A DNA stretch of 45,457 nucleotides from an uncultured Pseudomonadales bacterium (GTDB lineage: Bacteria; Pseudomonadota; Gammaproteobacteria; Pseudomonadales; Azotimanducaceae). The translations under genes were made by a program, and so were the position numbers. This document shows positions 8,246 through 17,862 of this stretch, piece after piece. The stretch covers positions 1-45,457 of the forward strand of contig CAMYJX010000084.1 in assembly GCA_947258825.1 (NCBI GenBank), read 5' to 3'. The notes under the pieces were generated by a model, which made no database searches, was not told the origin of the DNA, and worked only from the letters and a program-made list of their open reading frames with translations. Within the stretch, counting starts at the first letter, position 1. Each line of letters begins with the position of its first letter.

Positions 8246-11200
8246 CCGGCTCGTCCTTTGCCGGACGTCCCGCGCCAGGGAGTACAGTGAGGGGACGAGA
8301 AACAGCGTTACCAGGGTCGAGAGCGCCAGCCCCCAGCCGATGGCCAGCGAGATGATGCTGATGATGGGGTCGTAACCACCGATGCCGTAGGCGGTTGGCA
8401 GGACGCCTCCCAGCGTCGTCAGAGCTGTCACCAGGATCGGCCGCAGCCGTTCCACCACGGCGTCGGTGATCTGCTCCGTTGCGTCGGCGTCCGCCGCGTC
8501 CGCTGCGCTCTCCTTTACGCGCCGGTGAATGGAATCCACCATGACGATGGAGGCGTTGACCACCACGCCAGCCAGACCGACCGCGCCCATCATGGCGAAC
8601 ATGGACAGCGGCTTGCCGTGCAGGAAGAAGGTCAGAAATACCCCGGCTACTGCGAAGGGAATCACCAGCATGACGAACAGGGCTTCGAGAAAGGAACCCA
8701 GCATCAGCCAGATCACCACGCCGATGCCGATCACGGCCAGCAGCGCGGCAGTTCCGATCTCTCCCGTGATCTCCTGAGTCTTCACCGCCTCGCCGCCGTT
8801 GATGACGAACAGATCCGGGATACCCTTGAAACGCGGGAACAGCTCTTTTTCCATCTGCTGGGCAAATGCGAGCGCCGTGAGGCCGCTGGCCTCGGAGAAG
8901 CTGGCCCGGATGGTGGACGAGCGGAAGCCGTCCCGATGGTAGATGCGGGTGACGGACGGGGTTTCCATGGGCTCGACCACGTCGCGCAGGCGTACCAGTT
9001 CCCCCGTGAGCGAGCGTACCGGCGTTTCCAGCAGCGCATCCAGGTTCATGCGAGCAGCGGGATCGAACTGCACCCGCAGCTCGGTGGTGTCGTCCAGATC
9101 GCGATGCTCGCTGGCTTCTACGCCGTAGAACGCGGCCGCCAGGGTGATGCCGACGGTCTGAGCATCCAGCCCGCGCAGCGCGAGCTTCTCGTAGTTGAGG
9201 TTCAGCTCCAGCTGCGGGGTTCCGGGACGCTCGTCGATTTCCACCTCGATGAGCCCCGGCGTGTTGAGCAGATAGTTCTCGATTTCGAAAGCGACGCCGC
9301 GTCGGACCTCGTTATCATTGGACAGCACGTGCACGGTAACCGGCTGGTCGGTGGGCGGGCCGAAATACTCGGACTGATAGACGAGCTTCACGTCTTCGGG
9401 TACCCGCAGCTGCTGGGGCAGCAGCTCCATCCACTGGGCGTTGGTATGCTCGCGGCCGAAGCGCCGGAATTGAATGATGATCAGGGCTTCGTTGTCGGCG
9501 TCGCCGAAGGTCTTGTCCAGGGAGCCGGTGTTCTGGTGACCGACCCGGGCCATCACCGCGTCCAGATCCGCGCGGGTGATGTGCATGATCTGACGCTCCA
9601 GGTCGGCGGTGATGCCCTCGGTCTGTTCCAGCGGCGTGCCGGCCGGCGTTGTGATCTTGATGAACAGCCGATCGGCGTCGTCCTGGGGAAACAGGATGAA
9701 CGGTACCAGCGGCCGTATGACGATCATGATGGTGAAGAACGCGGCCATCGCGATCAGCACGATCCACAGGCGATGGTGCAGAGACCAGGTCAGGGCCCGA
9801 CGGTAGCCGTTTTCCAGCACCTGCATGAACCTGCGCTTATCCAGTCGGGCCGTTGTCTTTATGCTGGACAGGTGGGCGGGCAGGATGCAGAAAGATTCCA
9901 GCAGCGAGAAAAACAGGACAATGACCACAACGGCGGGAATCTGCCAGACGATTTTCCCCGGCTCGCCGCCAAGAGCAATCAGCGGGATGAACGCCAGCAT
10001 GGTGGTCAGCGCCGCTGCGGTTACCGGCGGCACCATCTCGCGGACGCCCTCGACCGCCGCGTGCCTGGGGCTCAGGCCCTGGGACTGCTTGAAGATGATG
10101 CGCTCGGATACCACCACCGCATCATCCACCACCATGCCCAGCACGATGACGAAGCCGGTCAGGGACATCATGTTCAGGGTCATGCCAAGTTGGCCGAAAA
10201 AAGCCACCGCGCCGAGAAACACGATGGGAATCCCCACCAGTATCCACAGCGCCGGTTGCGGTCGCACGAACGCGAACAATATCAGCGCAACCAGCACGGC
10301 ACCGATGAGGCCGTTGTTGCGGATCAGGTCGAGCCGGTTTCTGACGATGACGGATTCGTCGTTGACCAGCTTCAGGTTGACGGATTCGGGGATCGGCGCG
10401 TCGGCGATGGCGTCGCGGACCGATTCCACCGCGTCGATGATATCGGCGGTTTCCCGCTTCTGAATCAGCAGCGTCACGCTGCGCCGTGCGTCCGTATGGG
10501 CCAGGAGCCCGGTGTCTTCACGGCTGCTCTCGATGCGGGCAATGTCCCGAATACGCAGGGCGCCGCCGCCGGGCTCGAAGCGGAGAATGGTATCTCCCAC
10601 CTCCATGGGATCGGCGAAGCGACTCCACATCACCACCTGGCGGCGATCGGCGGCACTCTCCAGCATGCCGCCAGTGCTGGACACGTTGCGGCGCTGCACC
10701 GTATTGATGACGTCGGCCAGGGTGATGCCGTGCTCTCTGGCCCGAACAGGATCGACAAGAATACGCACTTCCGGATCCGGCAATCCCACCCGCTTCGCGC
10801 TGGCGATGAGGTCGAGTTGTTCCAGTCGATCCTCCAGGTACTCAGCGGTATCGATCATCGGTCCTGTGGGCCCGGTAAGAGACACTTCGATCACCGTCGA
10901 GCGGGCCGGGTTGAACTGCCTGAGCACCGGCTCGTCTTCCATCTCGTCCGGAAAATCGGTGATATCGTTTATCGCTGCGCGGATGTCCGCCTCGCCTTCC
11001 ACGATCTGCGCAGGGGTGTAGTCACTGTAGAGCTCGACCGTGGTAAACGACGTGTTGTCGGAGACGATGGTGGTGAGCTCGTCGATACCTTCCACTTCCT
11101 CCAGCGCGTCCTCGATGGGAATGGTGACCTTGGTCTCGACGTCCCGGGCTGATGCGCCGGGCAGCATGGCCGTGATCCAGAACAGGGGCACGCTCACGCT

Positions 11201-11317
11201 GGGCAGGAACTCCCGCATCAGATTGCTGGCGGACTGCAGGCCGAGCACGATCATCGCGCCTGCGAGGACGTTGATCAGCAGGTGGCGGTCGACGAAGAAC
11301 TTCAGGAAAGCGTGCAT
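8210..11317 (-). CDS. RND-family efflux transporter, inner-membrane permease (AcrB/HAE1-like)
   Basis: A protein of about 1035 residues, the normal length for RND pumps. The first helix is followed by FLPSVSVPLFWITAMLPGAS, matching the first periplasmic strand of AcrB-like proteins. The helix-4 region VIVLGMVVDDAVVVSERI (residues about 395-412) contains the Asp-Asp pair used for proton relay. Two repeated halves with large periplasmic loops are evident. It would export hydrophobic compounds by proton antiport, with the adaptor encoded just upstream. I chose the ATG at 11317 (MHAFLKFFVDRH) because upstream residues do not fit the family. No outer-membrane channel gene is adjacent. Its 3' end overlaps the convergent P450 gene by 36 bp. 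Confidence 0.93.
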   Translation of the reverse strand: MHAFLKFFVDRHLLINVLAGAMIVLGLQSASNLMREFLPSVSVPLFWITAMLPGASARDVETKVTIPIEDALEEVEGIDELTTIVSDNTSFTTVELYSDYTPAQIVEGEADIRAAINDITDFPDEMEDEPVLRQFNPARSTVIEVSLTGPTGPMIDTAEYLEDRLEQLDLIASAKRVGLPDPEVRILVDPVRAREHGITLADVINTVQRRNVSSTGGMLESAADRRQVVMWSRFADPMEVGDTILRFEPGGGALRIRDIARIESSREDTGLLAHTDARRSVTLLIQKRETADIIDAVESVRDAIADAPIPESVNLKLVNDESVIVRNRLDLIRNNGLIGAVLVALILFAFVRPQPALWILVGIPIVFLGAVAFFGQLGMTLNMMSLTGFVIVLGMVVDDAVVVSERIIFKQSQGLSPRHAAVEGVREMVPPVTAAALTTMLAFIPLIALGGEPGKIVWQIPAVVVIVLFFSLLESFCILPAHLSSIKTTARLDKRRFMQVLENGYRRALTWSLHHRLWIVLIAMAAFFTIMIVIRPLVPFILFPQDDADRLFIKITTPAGTPLEQTEGITADLERQIMHITRADLDAVMARVGHQNTGSLDKTFGDADNEALIIIQFRRFGREHTNAQWMELLPQQLRVPEDVKLVYQSEYFGPPTDQPVTVHVLSNDNEVRRGVAFEIENYLLNTPGLIEVEIDERPGTPQLELNLNYEKLALRGLDAQTVGITLAAAFYGVEASEHRDLDDTTELRVQFDPAARMNLDALLETPVRSLTGELVRLRDVVEPMETPSVTRIYHRDGFRSSTIRASFSEASGLTALAFAQQMEKELFPRFKGIPDLFVINGGEAVKTQEITGEIGTAALLAVIGIGVVIWLMLGSFLEALFVMLVIPFAVAGVFLTFFLHGKPLSMFAMMGAVGLAGVVVNASIVMVDSIHRRVKESAADAADADATEQITDAVVERLRPILVTALTTLGGVLPTAYGIGGYDPIISIISLAIGWGLALSTLVTLFLVPSLYSLARDVRQRTSRLSGREVDVERL

Positions 11318-11327
11318 CTGACCGCGC

Positions 11328-12452
11328 CTAGCCGCGCCTTTCGATGCGAACCATGGCCCCGTCCCGCAACGCAAACTGACCTTCGGTCACCACGGCCTCA
11401 CCTTCTGCCAGACCTTCGAGCACCTCCACCTGAATCGCGTCGGATCTTCCGGTGCGCACGGGCCTCAGCTCCGCGCGATCGTCCGTCACCACGAACGTGT
11501 GCATGGTGCCGTTGCGCCTGAAGACCGCGGACATGGGTACCGTCAGGTGTTGCTCCTGGGATGCATAGGGCAGGTAGACGGTGGCGAGCATGCCTTCGCG
11601 CACCAGCTGCCTGTCATCGTCGAGCCAGATCTCCACGGTGTAGGTGCCGGTGTTGGGATCGGCGATCCGCGCGACGCTGTGGACACGGCCGGTCAGCGAC
11701 TGCGCCCCAAGTGCTTCCAGGGTCAGGCTGGCGGTTGCGGTGCCGGCCAGCAGGGTCGCCTCACGGGCGGTAACGCCGGCGCGAATCCTGATGCTGGAAA
11801 AGTCGGCGATGGTCGCGATGGGCAGGCCCGGGTTCAGGTAGTCACCCTCCTGAACGTGAACCAGCTCGGCGCTCCCGTCGAAGGGTGCGCGGATGGTGGT
11901 GTCCTTCAGCGCTCTGGACGCGGCCGCCAGCGAAGCGTTGGCGGCAGCCAGCTCAGAGATTCCCCGTTGTACCGCGAAACGCAGGCTGTCCAGCGTGCCC
12001 TCGCTTATGAACTCTCTCGCGTACAGGTTTTCGCCGCGTTTCAGCTCGCTGCGGGCTTCCGCCAGGTTCACCTCGGCGGATTGCGCCCGGGCTTCGGCTT
12101 CGCTCTTGGCGATGCCGGCGCGTTCGCTGTCCAGCAGGATCAGCTTCTGCCCCTTTGTTACCTGATCGCCCGGTTCTACCAGACGAGAGATAACCCGGCC
12201 GCTGACCTCGGCAGCGACCGTGGATTTCCGGAAGGCCTCGGCCATGCCGGATACCGCCGCCTGTTGCTGAACGTCGGCAAAAATCGCCTGGGCTACTTTC
12301 ACCCGCACGGCTGTGCTGAGCGCGGATGCCAGCTGATCTCCACCTGCGGCTTCGGCAGCTTCTTCGAGTGTCGCGCTGCCGTCGCAGCCGCACAGGACCA
12401 GCATGAAAACAGCAGCACCCAGGAGTCTCGCTGTTGAGTGCCTGTCGGCCAT
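11328..12452 (-). CDS. RND efflux periplasmic adaptor (membrane fusion protein), lipoprotein
   Basis: A 374-residue HlyD/AcrA-type adaptor. The N-terminus has a hydrophobic stretch ending in a lipobox LVLCGC, so it is probably lipid-anchored. The biotinyl-lipoyl half-motifs are visible (VSGRVISRLVEPGDQVTKGQ and later IRAPFDGSAELVHVQEGDYL), separated by a helical hairpin rich in Ala, Glu and Arg. It ends 10 bp before the RND permease start, so they form one operon. The ATG at 12452 has GGAG spaced correctly; an in-frame ATG at 12476 abuts the upstream stop codon but lacks a ribosome binding site, although re-initiation there is possible. Confidence 0.9.
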   Translation of the reverse strand: MADRHSTARLLGAAVFMLVLCGCDGSATLEEAAEAAGGDQLASALSTAVRVKVAQAIFADVQQQAAVSGMAEAFRKSTVAAEVSGRVISRLVEPGDQVTKGQKLILLDSERAGIAKSEAEARAQSAEVNLAEARSELKRGENLYAREFISEGTLDSLRFAVQRGISELAAANASLAAASRALKDTTIRAPFDGSAELVHVQEGDYLNPGLPIATIADFSSIRIRAGVTAREATLLAGTATASLTLEALGAQSLTGRVHSVARIADPNTGTYTVEIWLDDDRQLVREGMLATVYLPYASQEQHLTVPMSAVFRRNGTMHTFVVTDDRAELRPVRTGRSDAIQVEVLEGLAEGEAVVTEGQFALRDGAMVRIERRG

Positions 12453-12476
12453 GTTGATCTCGCTCCGAATGCCCAT

Positions 12477-14360
12477 TCAATCCGTATCTTTTGCGCGCAG
12501 CGCGTCGATCACACTCTGGAACTCCTCCCGGTTCTCCTCGCTCAGGGAGGCCAGGACCTCATGCGCTTTAAGCAGCCGCTGACGCTGTCGCGCAAGGCTT
12601 TGTTCGGAACGCTCAATGGGCTGCCAATTCTCAGGCAGAGGCAACGGTTGCGCTGCAATCCGGGTGAGCACGGGCTTCATGCTGAGCTCTTCCAAGGACG
12701 CTCTGAGCGGGTCGGAAACGTTCTGCAGCACGATATCCAGGGCTGATCCACGCTCGAACAGCTCGTGAAGGGTGCCGAGCAGGGTGCTGTCCAGTTGCTC
12801 GCAGGCACCCAGATCGATCACCAGGCGACGCCCGGAATCCAGCACCGCGGAGCCGTTTTCCAGCAGCGCGTCGGCGAAGGTCCAGGTAACCCGACCCGAC
12901 AGCGCGATGAACGTTGCGCCCTCGGTTTCGGCAAACGTCATTTCTGGCGCTGCCTTACCTGCTTCGGGTTCGATGGCGAGCTCACCACCGGGTTCGAAGA
13001 AATAGCTCTCCCCGGCACGGGCTTCAATCTGCAGCAGAGTAACGTCGTCTCGATCCTCGCGCTCCTGACCGTGGGATACGACCTCCAGAAACTGACCGAG
13101 GCTGCGCCGATCGGTGCCCGATTTTCGCAGGGCCTCGGCGAGATCGTTCATTGTCGGCGGCTCGTTGCCTCCCAGGTCCAGCAGGCCGTCGGTATACAGC
13201 AGCAGGCGGTCACCATCGTCCAGGTGAACAGACCGCTCCCCATATTCGGCGTCGGCACATAGGCCCAGCGGCGGGCCGGTATGCGTCAGCAGCTTGAAGC
13301 TGCCGTCGGTGTGAACCTGCAGCGCCGGCGGGTGACCGGCAGACGCCAGGATCACCTCGTGACCTTCCAGATCCAGCAGGCAGACCAGGGCGGTCACGAA
13401 AGCGCCGGGAAGGGTGACGTCGCTGCGCATCGCATCGTTCAGCTTCGACAGCGCCTCAGATGGACGAAGTGGCTGCCCTGTCTGCTCGTCCAGCACCCGC
13501 ATGCGATGCTTGAACAGCACCGAGAGCATCGCCGCGCTGACGCCATGCCCCGATGCATCGGCGATCACCAGCGCAAGGTAGCGCTCGCTGATGGAAACCA
13601 CATCGAAAAGATCGCCGCCCACATTGCGGCCGGGGCGATACAGCGAGCGAACGCAGAAGTCCTTCAGCCGCGGCGCGTCATGTGGCAGAAGCGAGCGCTG
13701 GATGATTTCGGCCCGGTGCAGATCCTGCTCGATGACGTCCGCCTGCTGTTCCAGCATCTGGCACATGTCGGCAAGCTCGTCTCTCGAGCGCTCTACCTGC
13801 CGGGCACGCATCTGCAGAGCGTCGTAGGATTGCTGCAGCGCTTTGCCGCCGGTTTCCAGACGCTGAATCGATTTCCGCAGCTCCAGCTGGGCAACCACCT
13901 GGCGGGATAAAGCCTTCAGCGCCTGCAGTTGCGCTTCGGTCATCGTGCGCGGCTGGCGATCGATGACGCACAGGGTCCCCAGAGCGATACCATCTCGCGC
14001 AACCAGCGGAGCGCCCGCGTAAAAGCGGACGTGGGGCTCCTGCGTCACCAGCGGGTTGTCTTCGAATCGCTCGTCCTTAGTCGCATCTTCCACGACGAAC
14101 AGCGAATCCGGCTGCAGGATCGCATGGGCACAGAAGGCAAGCTTGCGAGGCGTCTCCTCTGCGTCCAAGCCATGTCTGGATTTGAACCATTGCCGACCTT
14201 CGTCCACCAGGCTGACCAGGGCGATGGGGGTATTGCAGATCTGAGCGGCAATGAAGGTGATATCGTCGTACGCCTGCTCGGGAAGCGTATCCATGATCCG
14301 ATAGCCGTTCAGGGTATCGATTCGCTCTCGCTCGTTGTCTGGAAGTGGCGCGGACCGCAT
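12477..14360 (-). CDS. GAF-PP2C(SpoIIE)-STAS phosphatase, partner-switching signalling protein
   Basis: A 627-residue cytoplasmic signalling protein with three domains in one chain. Residues about 18-165 form a GAF sensor ([20 protein letters not shown], and [11 protein letters not shown]). A coiled coil follows at about 165-215. A SpoIIE/RsbU-type PP2C phosphatase spans about 225-415, with metal-binding motifs GGDLFDV, DASGHG and DDVTLL. A STAS domain follows at about 440-555, with the phosphorylatable site LDSTLLGTL. Such phosphatases dephosphorylate anti-sigma-factor antagonists; here an antagonist-like STAS domain is fused to the phosphatase itself. No anti-sigma kinase gene is adjacent. 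Its stop abuts the adaptor gene region (TGAATG), so it may be cotranscribed with the efflux pump. Start has GAGG upstream. Confidence 0.88.
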   Translation of the reverse strand: MRSAPLPDNERERIDTLNGYRIMDTLPEQAYDDITFIAAQICNTPIALVSLVDEGRQWFKSRHGLDAEETPRKLAFCAHAILQPDSLFVVEDATKDERFEDNPLVTQEPHVRFYAGAPLVARDGIALGTLCVIDRQPRTMTEAQLQALKALSRQVVAQLELRKSIQRLETGGKALQQSYDALQMRARQVERSRDELADMCQMLEQQADVIEQDLHRAEIIQRSLLPHDAPRLKDFCVRSLYRPGRNVGGDLFDVVSISERYLALVIADASGHGVSAAMLSVLFKHRMRVLDEQTGQPLRPSEALSKLNDAMRSDVTLPGAFVTALVCLLDLEGHEVILASAGHPPALQVHTDGSFKLLTHTGPPLGLCADAEYGERSVHLDDGDRLLLYTDGLLDLGGNEPPTMNDLAEALRKSGTDRRSLGQFLEVVSHGQEREDRDDVTLLQIEARAGESYFFEPGGELAIEPEAGKAAPEMTFAETEGATFIALSGRVTWTFADALLENGSAVLDSGRRLVIDLGACEQLDSTLLGTLHELFERGSALDIVLQNVSDPLRASLEELSMKPVLTRIAAQPLPLPENWQPIERSEQSLARQRQRLLKAHEVLASLSEENREEFQSVIDALRAKDTD

Positions 14361-14446
14361 GTGTTGCCTCTGTTCAGGTCTGCGAAGGTTCAGATCAGTA
14401 TCGGTCAGCCGGGGCCGGATTTGAAGCGCCCACCAACGCTGATCAC

Positions 14447-14896
14447 CTATGCGCTTTCATCGGCGCCGAGATCCAGCTCCTCCATGCCGAGCGCTTCGCA
14501 CAGTCGAGCCACGGTTCTTTGCTCTTCGGTACTGAACCGGGCATCGGCCTTGGCGATCGCCACCGCAGCCCGCAGCAGCATCTGGGCGGCTTCGGCGTCG
14601 TTGCCGAAACGGCTTACCGCTGCCAGCGCCCGCCTAGCGCCCGCTTTCGGGTCAGCGCTAATGTCGGCAACGAATCGTTCGAAGCTGCGGACTGCAACGC
14701 TGGAATCAAGGGCCTGCAGCGCGTCGACTCTCTCCAGCACGGTGTCCCGACTCAGCAGCTCGGGGAGGCTCACCTCGCCGTCGGCGGTAGCAACGAGGGC
14801 GACCGCCGCCATCACCGCGTCCAGAAACTGGCGTCCGCGAATACGCTCGCCACGCTTGGCCAACAAGGTTCTGGCTCTGGTCACAAGTCCTGTCAT
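14447..14896 (-). CDS. TerB-like (tellurite-resistance/DjlA-type helical domain) protein
   Basis: A 149-residue, mostly helical protein. The first helices carry the family pattern [20 protein letters not shown], and a second copy of the pattern appears as [15 protein letters not shown] near residues 112-126. These acidic-loop helices are typical of the TerB/DjlA-N fold, often linked to tellurite resistance or membrane-stress functions, though the exact role is rarely known. No other ter genes are present. It lies on the minus strand, upstream of the GAF-PP2C-STAS gene and separated from it by 86 bp. I saw no signal peptide. Confidence 0.8.
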   Translation of the reverse strand: MTGLVTRARTLLAKRGERIRGRQFLDAVMAAVALVATADGEVSLPELLSRDTVLERVDALQALDSSVAVRSFERFVADISADPKAGARRALAAVSRFGNDAEAAQMLLRAAVAIAKADARFSTEEQRTVARLCEALGMEELDLGADESA

Positions 14897-14927
14897 GCTC
14901 GCTCCTTCTGCGGCAGCTGCTCAGGTT

Positions 14928-15431
14928 TCACCTGCAGCGATCGGTAACCCTGGAGATGGCCGCAGACGAGCCGGACAGGGGAACTTCGAGCAGGGTATCG
15001 TCACCATCTGTGCTGGTGATTGTCAGGTACAGGAAATTGTAAGCCTTCAACTGGCTCACAAAGCGGTCTCTCGACTGGCTCGGAAGAATGAGCGAGCGAC
15101 CGTTGGAGCTGCGCGACCATTTATCCGATCTGCTCCGCGTGCCGTCGAACTGCCAGCGCACGCTGTCGAAGCTTTCGAGTCGATCCCGACTCATAAAAAA
15201 GCGAACCTCAATCCGCGGGTTGATCGACGAGCAGCGCAGCGACGCTCGGATTTCGGGAAGCTCCGCCTGGGCCCGATAAATGGTCCCACCGTTCAACGGG
15301 TCGTGTTCCTGACTGAAGTACCAGGCTTTTTCGTCCTCCGTCGCAAAGACTGCTGCAGTGACCGTGCTGGAGGTTAGAAGGACGATCAGGATAGTGCCGA
15401 CGAGGCTGTTTTTTCCGGGCATTGCGAGCAT
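14928..15431 (-). CDS. Small exported protein, VasI/TagO-like
   Basis: A 167-residue protein with an N-terminal signal peptide (hydrophobic LVGTILIVLLTSSTVTAAVFA). The mature part has the look of the VasI/TagO-type family: an early Trp-containing strand, RASLRCSSINPRIEVRFF in the middle, a VRWQFDG strand, KWSRSSNGRSLILPSQSRD, and a C-terminal Cys. In type VI secretion clusters such proteins are periplasmic accessory factors, but no other type VI gene is visible here, so this may be a free-standing relative. The function is unknown. The start could equally be the ATG at 15422; neither has a convincing ribosome binding site. Confidence 0.6.
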   Translation of the reverse strand: MLAMPGKNSLVGTILIVLLTSSTVTAAVFATEDEKAWYFSQEHDPLNGGTIYRAQAELPEIRASLRCSSINPRIEVRFFMSRDRLESFDSVRWQFDGTRSRSDKWSRSSNGRSLILPSQSRDRFVSQLKAYNFLYLTITSTDGDDTLLEVPLSGSSAAISRVTDRCR

Positions 15432-15625
15432 CCGCTGATCCGCGATCCATCCCTATGAATACGGCGAAAATGAGCCCGATAGCGTCGTGTTGCAATGGTG
15501 CGTTTGTAAGCGCGTGGCCCTCCTGCCGTTCCGGAAGGAGTTACAGATCTCGGCACGGTGAAGTTCTGTTATTCTGCCCGCGTTCTTCGAAAGAATTCCC
15601 ATTGTTTCCGATTCCTGGAGTCACC
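15432..15625. promoter_or_regulatory. Divergent intergenic region upstream of the solute-binding protein gene
   Basis: A 194-bp gap between two divergently transcribed genes, which must hold promoters for both. A TATTCT (-10-like) lies near 15570, and a short inverted repeat TTCTT-CGA-AAGAA follows near 15585, but I see no convincing -35 partner and no recognisable operator. No gene is apparent in it. Confidence 0.35.
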
Positions 15626-16483
15626 ATGCTCAAGCCAACGTCTATGCTTCTGATCACTGTTTTGCTTCTCAACGGGGCGGGCTTCGCCGGCGCGGACACC
15701 ATCGCCGATATCAGAGAGACCGGCGTCTACAAGGTCGGCTATCGGGACGACGTTCCGCCTTTTTCCTCAGCCGAAGAACCCGGCAAGCCCCAGGGTTTCT
15801 CCATCGACATCTGCCGGTCGCTTGCGGGGAAGTTGAAAACGCAGCTGGGAATGGAAGACCTGGCGGTGGAGTACGTTCCGGTCACCGCTGCGAATCGGCT
15901 CGAAGCGGTTGCTCGGGGTGATGTCCACATCGTCTGCGGAGCGACCACCGTGACCCTGTCCCGGCAGGAAACGGTGGACTTCTCGAACCTCTTTTATGTC
16001 ACCGGGGCCAGCTTCATCACCACAGCGGCGCTGGGTGTCGAGCGCCTTGATCAGGTGGCCGGAAAGCGTATCGCCGTGGTCGAGAATACCACCACGCTCA
16101 CTGTCCTGCGGCAGCGCCTGGCCGCCGCAGGGCTCGAGGCCGAGCTCTCCATCGTCAAAGATCACCGCCAGGCGCTGAAGCTGCTGGAAGAGGGCGAGGT
16201 GGATGCGCTGGCCGGCGACCGGGCGACCCTGCTGGCGCTTGGATTCACCAGCAAGCGGCTGCGGGCGCTGCGGCTTTCCGCGCTGATGCTGTCCTTCGAG
16301 CCCTACGCCTTCCCGGTGCCACGCAACGATGCCGACTACCGGCTGGCCGTGAACCGTGCCTTGTCCTCTGTCTATAACAGTGGTGAGGTCGGCAGGCTAT
16401 GGCAGCAGTGGTTTGCCGACTACAACGTCAAGCCGACTCAGCTGCTGCTGACCCTTTATCAGCTGAACGCGTTCTCCGAGTAG
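15626..16483 (+). CDS. ABC transporter-type solute-binding protein, family 3 (amino-acid-binding-like)
   Basis: A 285-residue periplasmic protein with a signal peptide (MLLITVLLLNGAGFAGA). It has the family-3 fold: ETGVYKVGYRDDVPPFS at the start of the first lobe, GFSIDICRSLA, the hinge segment HIVCGATTVTLSRQETVDFS, and the second-lobe strand GKRIAVVENTTT. Family members bind polar amino acids or related small molecules and hand them to an ABC permease or act as sensors. No permease or ATPase gene is adjacent, so this is an orphan component. The ATG at 15626 was chosen because TGGAG precedes it and the signal peptide begins there. Confidence 0.87.
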   Translation: MLKPTSMLLITVLLLNGAGFAGADTIADIRETGVYKVGYRDDVPPFSSAEEPGKPQGFSIDICRSLAGKLKTQLGMEDLAVEYVPVTAANRLEAVARGDVHIVCGATTVTLSRQETVDFSNLFYVTGASFITTAALGVERLDQVAGKRIAVVENTTTLTVLRQRLAAAGLEAELSIVKDHRQALKLLEEGEVDALAGDRATLLALGFTSKRLRALRLSALMLSFEPYAFPVPRNDADYRLAVNRALSSVYNSGEVGRLWQQWFADYNVKPTQLLLTLYQLNAFSE

Positions 16484-16533
16484 ACGCAGAAGCTCGCGAC
16501 CCTGAGGTACAGGGGGTCGGCGGCGGGCGGGTC

Positions 16534-17709
16534 TCAGTTCATCTGTTGATCTGGTTCGCGCCATTCGAGATCGAGATTTGCGACCTCGGCGAAAGTCCTG
16601 CGTAACACAATTGATCGCGCGAGGATCCGATAGGTGTTCAGCATCATGGACAAGAATGGCCATGGATCCTGGCGGCACCAGGTGACGTCACGCGATCGGC
16701 GCAGACACTGGAGCCTGCGGGAGAATTCCGGGCCGCGAAAAATGGCGCCGAGCGTCGCTGTATAGCAGGAGTAGGATTCGGCCAGCAGCGGATCCTCTTT
16801 CAGCAGGCCGGTTGTTGCGGCCGATCCTGCCACAGACTCAGCGGTGGGACCTGTGATAAGCCCCGCCAGGGCGTCTGCGTCGATGAAGTGGATCCCGCTC
16901 GTTGCCCGGGGATTGCACTCGATCGCCGCCGGCTGGCCGGCGGAGTTCACGATGAAGTCGAAGGCGATGAAGCCCGTGTGCCCCGAAGCCTCGATGAACG
17001 CCTCTACCCAACGCTCGACCGTCGGCGCGTCTGAAATTCGCGTGAAGCAGACGGCGACGCTGCCAGACATGACAACGCCCTGATAGACCACGGTAGCCAG
17101 CGTGCGGCCGTCACGGGCGATGGAGAAACTGCTGAGCAGCTGGCCTTGGAGGCGCTGCTGAATCAGGCTTGCTCCGCGGGTCGGGGGGCGGCTTCCCCTG
17201 CTGTGCAGGGTGACCCCGCGGCCGGAGCATGAATATCGTGGCTTTACGACATAGTCGTGATCACGGATCAGCGTCGCCACCTGCGTATCGTCGGCCAGGA
17301 ACGTTCTGGGCACCTGCAGACCAAACGACTCAGCCAGGCGAACGAAGCGATATTTATCGTGCAGCGCCAGCATTCCCGGTTGCGGCATACCGAAGAACCG
17401 GGCGCGGCCGTGAAGGTGCGCGGTCAGCCCCGCCGCATGTATGGACTCTTCTGAGATCGGCACAACCAGCGTGACCTGTTCGCTATCGATTATCCTCTGC
17501 AGATCTTCTAGGTACCGCGTCGGGCTGCGGGCAGGTGCGGTAACCGGGTAGCAGCGCGCGACCGTTTTTGAGGTGCGGCACAGATGGAAGGCGAAGGGCT
17601 CGGCAACGACCACCCGCCAACCTGCCGCGTGAAAGCTGCGGGCGACGTCCAGCGCCACCGGCAGGCGCCCCAGCGTCAGCAGCACGGTACGTGTCGATGG
17701 GTCCGTCAA
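16534..17709 (-). CDS. ATP-grasp family ligase of unknown substrate
   Basis: A 391-residue cytoplasmic protein. The N-terminal Rossmann-like part (TVLLTLGRLPVALDVARSFH) is followed by an ATP-grasp domain with DYVVKPRYSCSGRGV (lysine and glycine-rich loop) and the metal-binding end FDFIVNSAGQPAAIECNPRA. Such enzymes join a carboxylate to an amine or thiol through an acyl phosphate. It starts with TTG at 17709, supported by AGGAGG at a good distance. It is divergent from the P450-crtD pair, and 50 bp separate its end from the convergent solute-binding protein gene. Whether it serves the carotenoid genes next door is unknown. Confidence 0.83.
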   Translation of the reverse strand: MTDPSTRTVLLTLGRLPVALDVARSFHAAGWRVVVAEPFAFHLCRTSKTVARCYPVTAPARSPTRYLEDLQRIIDSEQVTLVVPISEESIHAAGLTAHLHGRARFFGMPQPGMLALHDKYRFVRLAESFGLQVPRTFLADDTQVATLIRDHDYVVKPRYSCSGRGVTLHSRGSRPPTRGASLIQQRLQGQLLSSFSIARDGRTLATVVYQGVVMSGSVAVCFTRISDAPTVERWVEAFIEASGHTGFIAFDFIVNSAGQPAAIECNPRATSGIHFIDADALAGLITGPTAESVAGSAATTGLLKEDPLLAESYSCYTATLGAIFRGPEFSRRLQCLRRSRDVTWCRQDPWPFLSMMLNTYRILARSIVLRRTFAEVANLDLEWREPDQQMN

Positions 17710-17813
17710 CTGGGCGGCCTCCTGGAATGTCGCGCTGCCGATGATACTCGCTCCGGTTGCCGCGGCGATTGCGGGTCACCTCAGCCATAGCCCTTGCCGC
17801 CGTGACTTGTGGG

Positions 17814-17836
17814 TATACTGTTTCGCCTGCCTGTCA
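17814..17836 (+). promoter_or_regulatory. Possible promoter -10 and PpsR-like half-matching site before the P450-crtD pair
   Basis: TATACT (17814-17819) resembles a -10 element. Directly overlapping it, TGTTTCGCCTGCCTGTCA (17819-17836) is one base off the TGT-N12-ACA pattern of PpsR/CrtJ sites. There is no -35 at proper spacing, so this is tentative. Confidence 0.3.
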
Positions 17837-17862
17837 GGGCGCAAGCAACCTAGTCCGGGAAC

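Noticed and set aside
8525..11152. Open frame of 875 codons on the plus strand opposite the RND permease
   Set aside because: It is the mirror of a well-conserved RND gene; the translation is rich in His, Gln, Arg and Asp and resembles no family. Long antisense frames are common in GC-rich genes.
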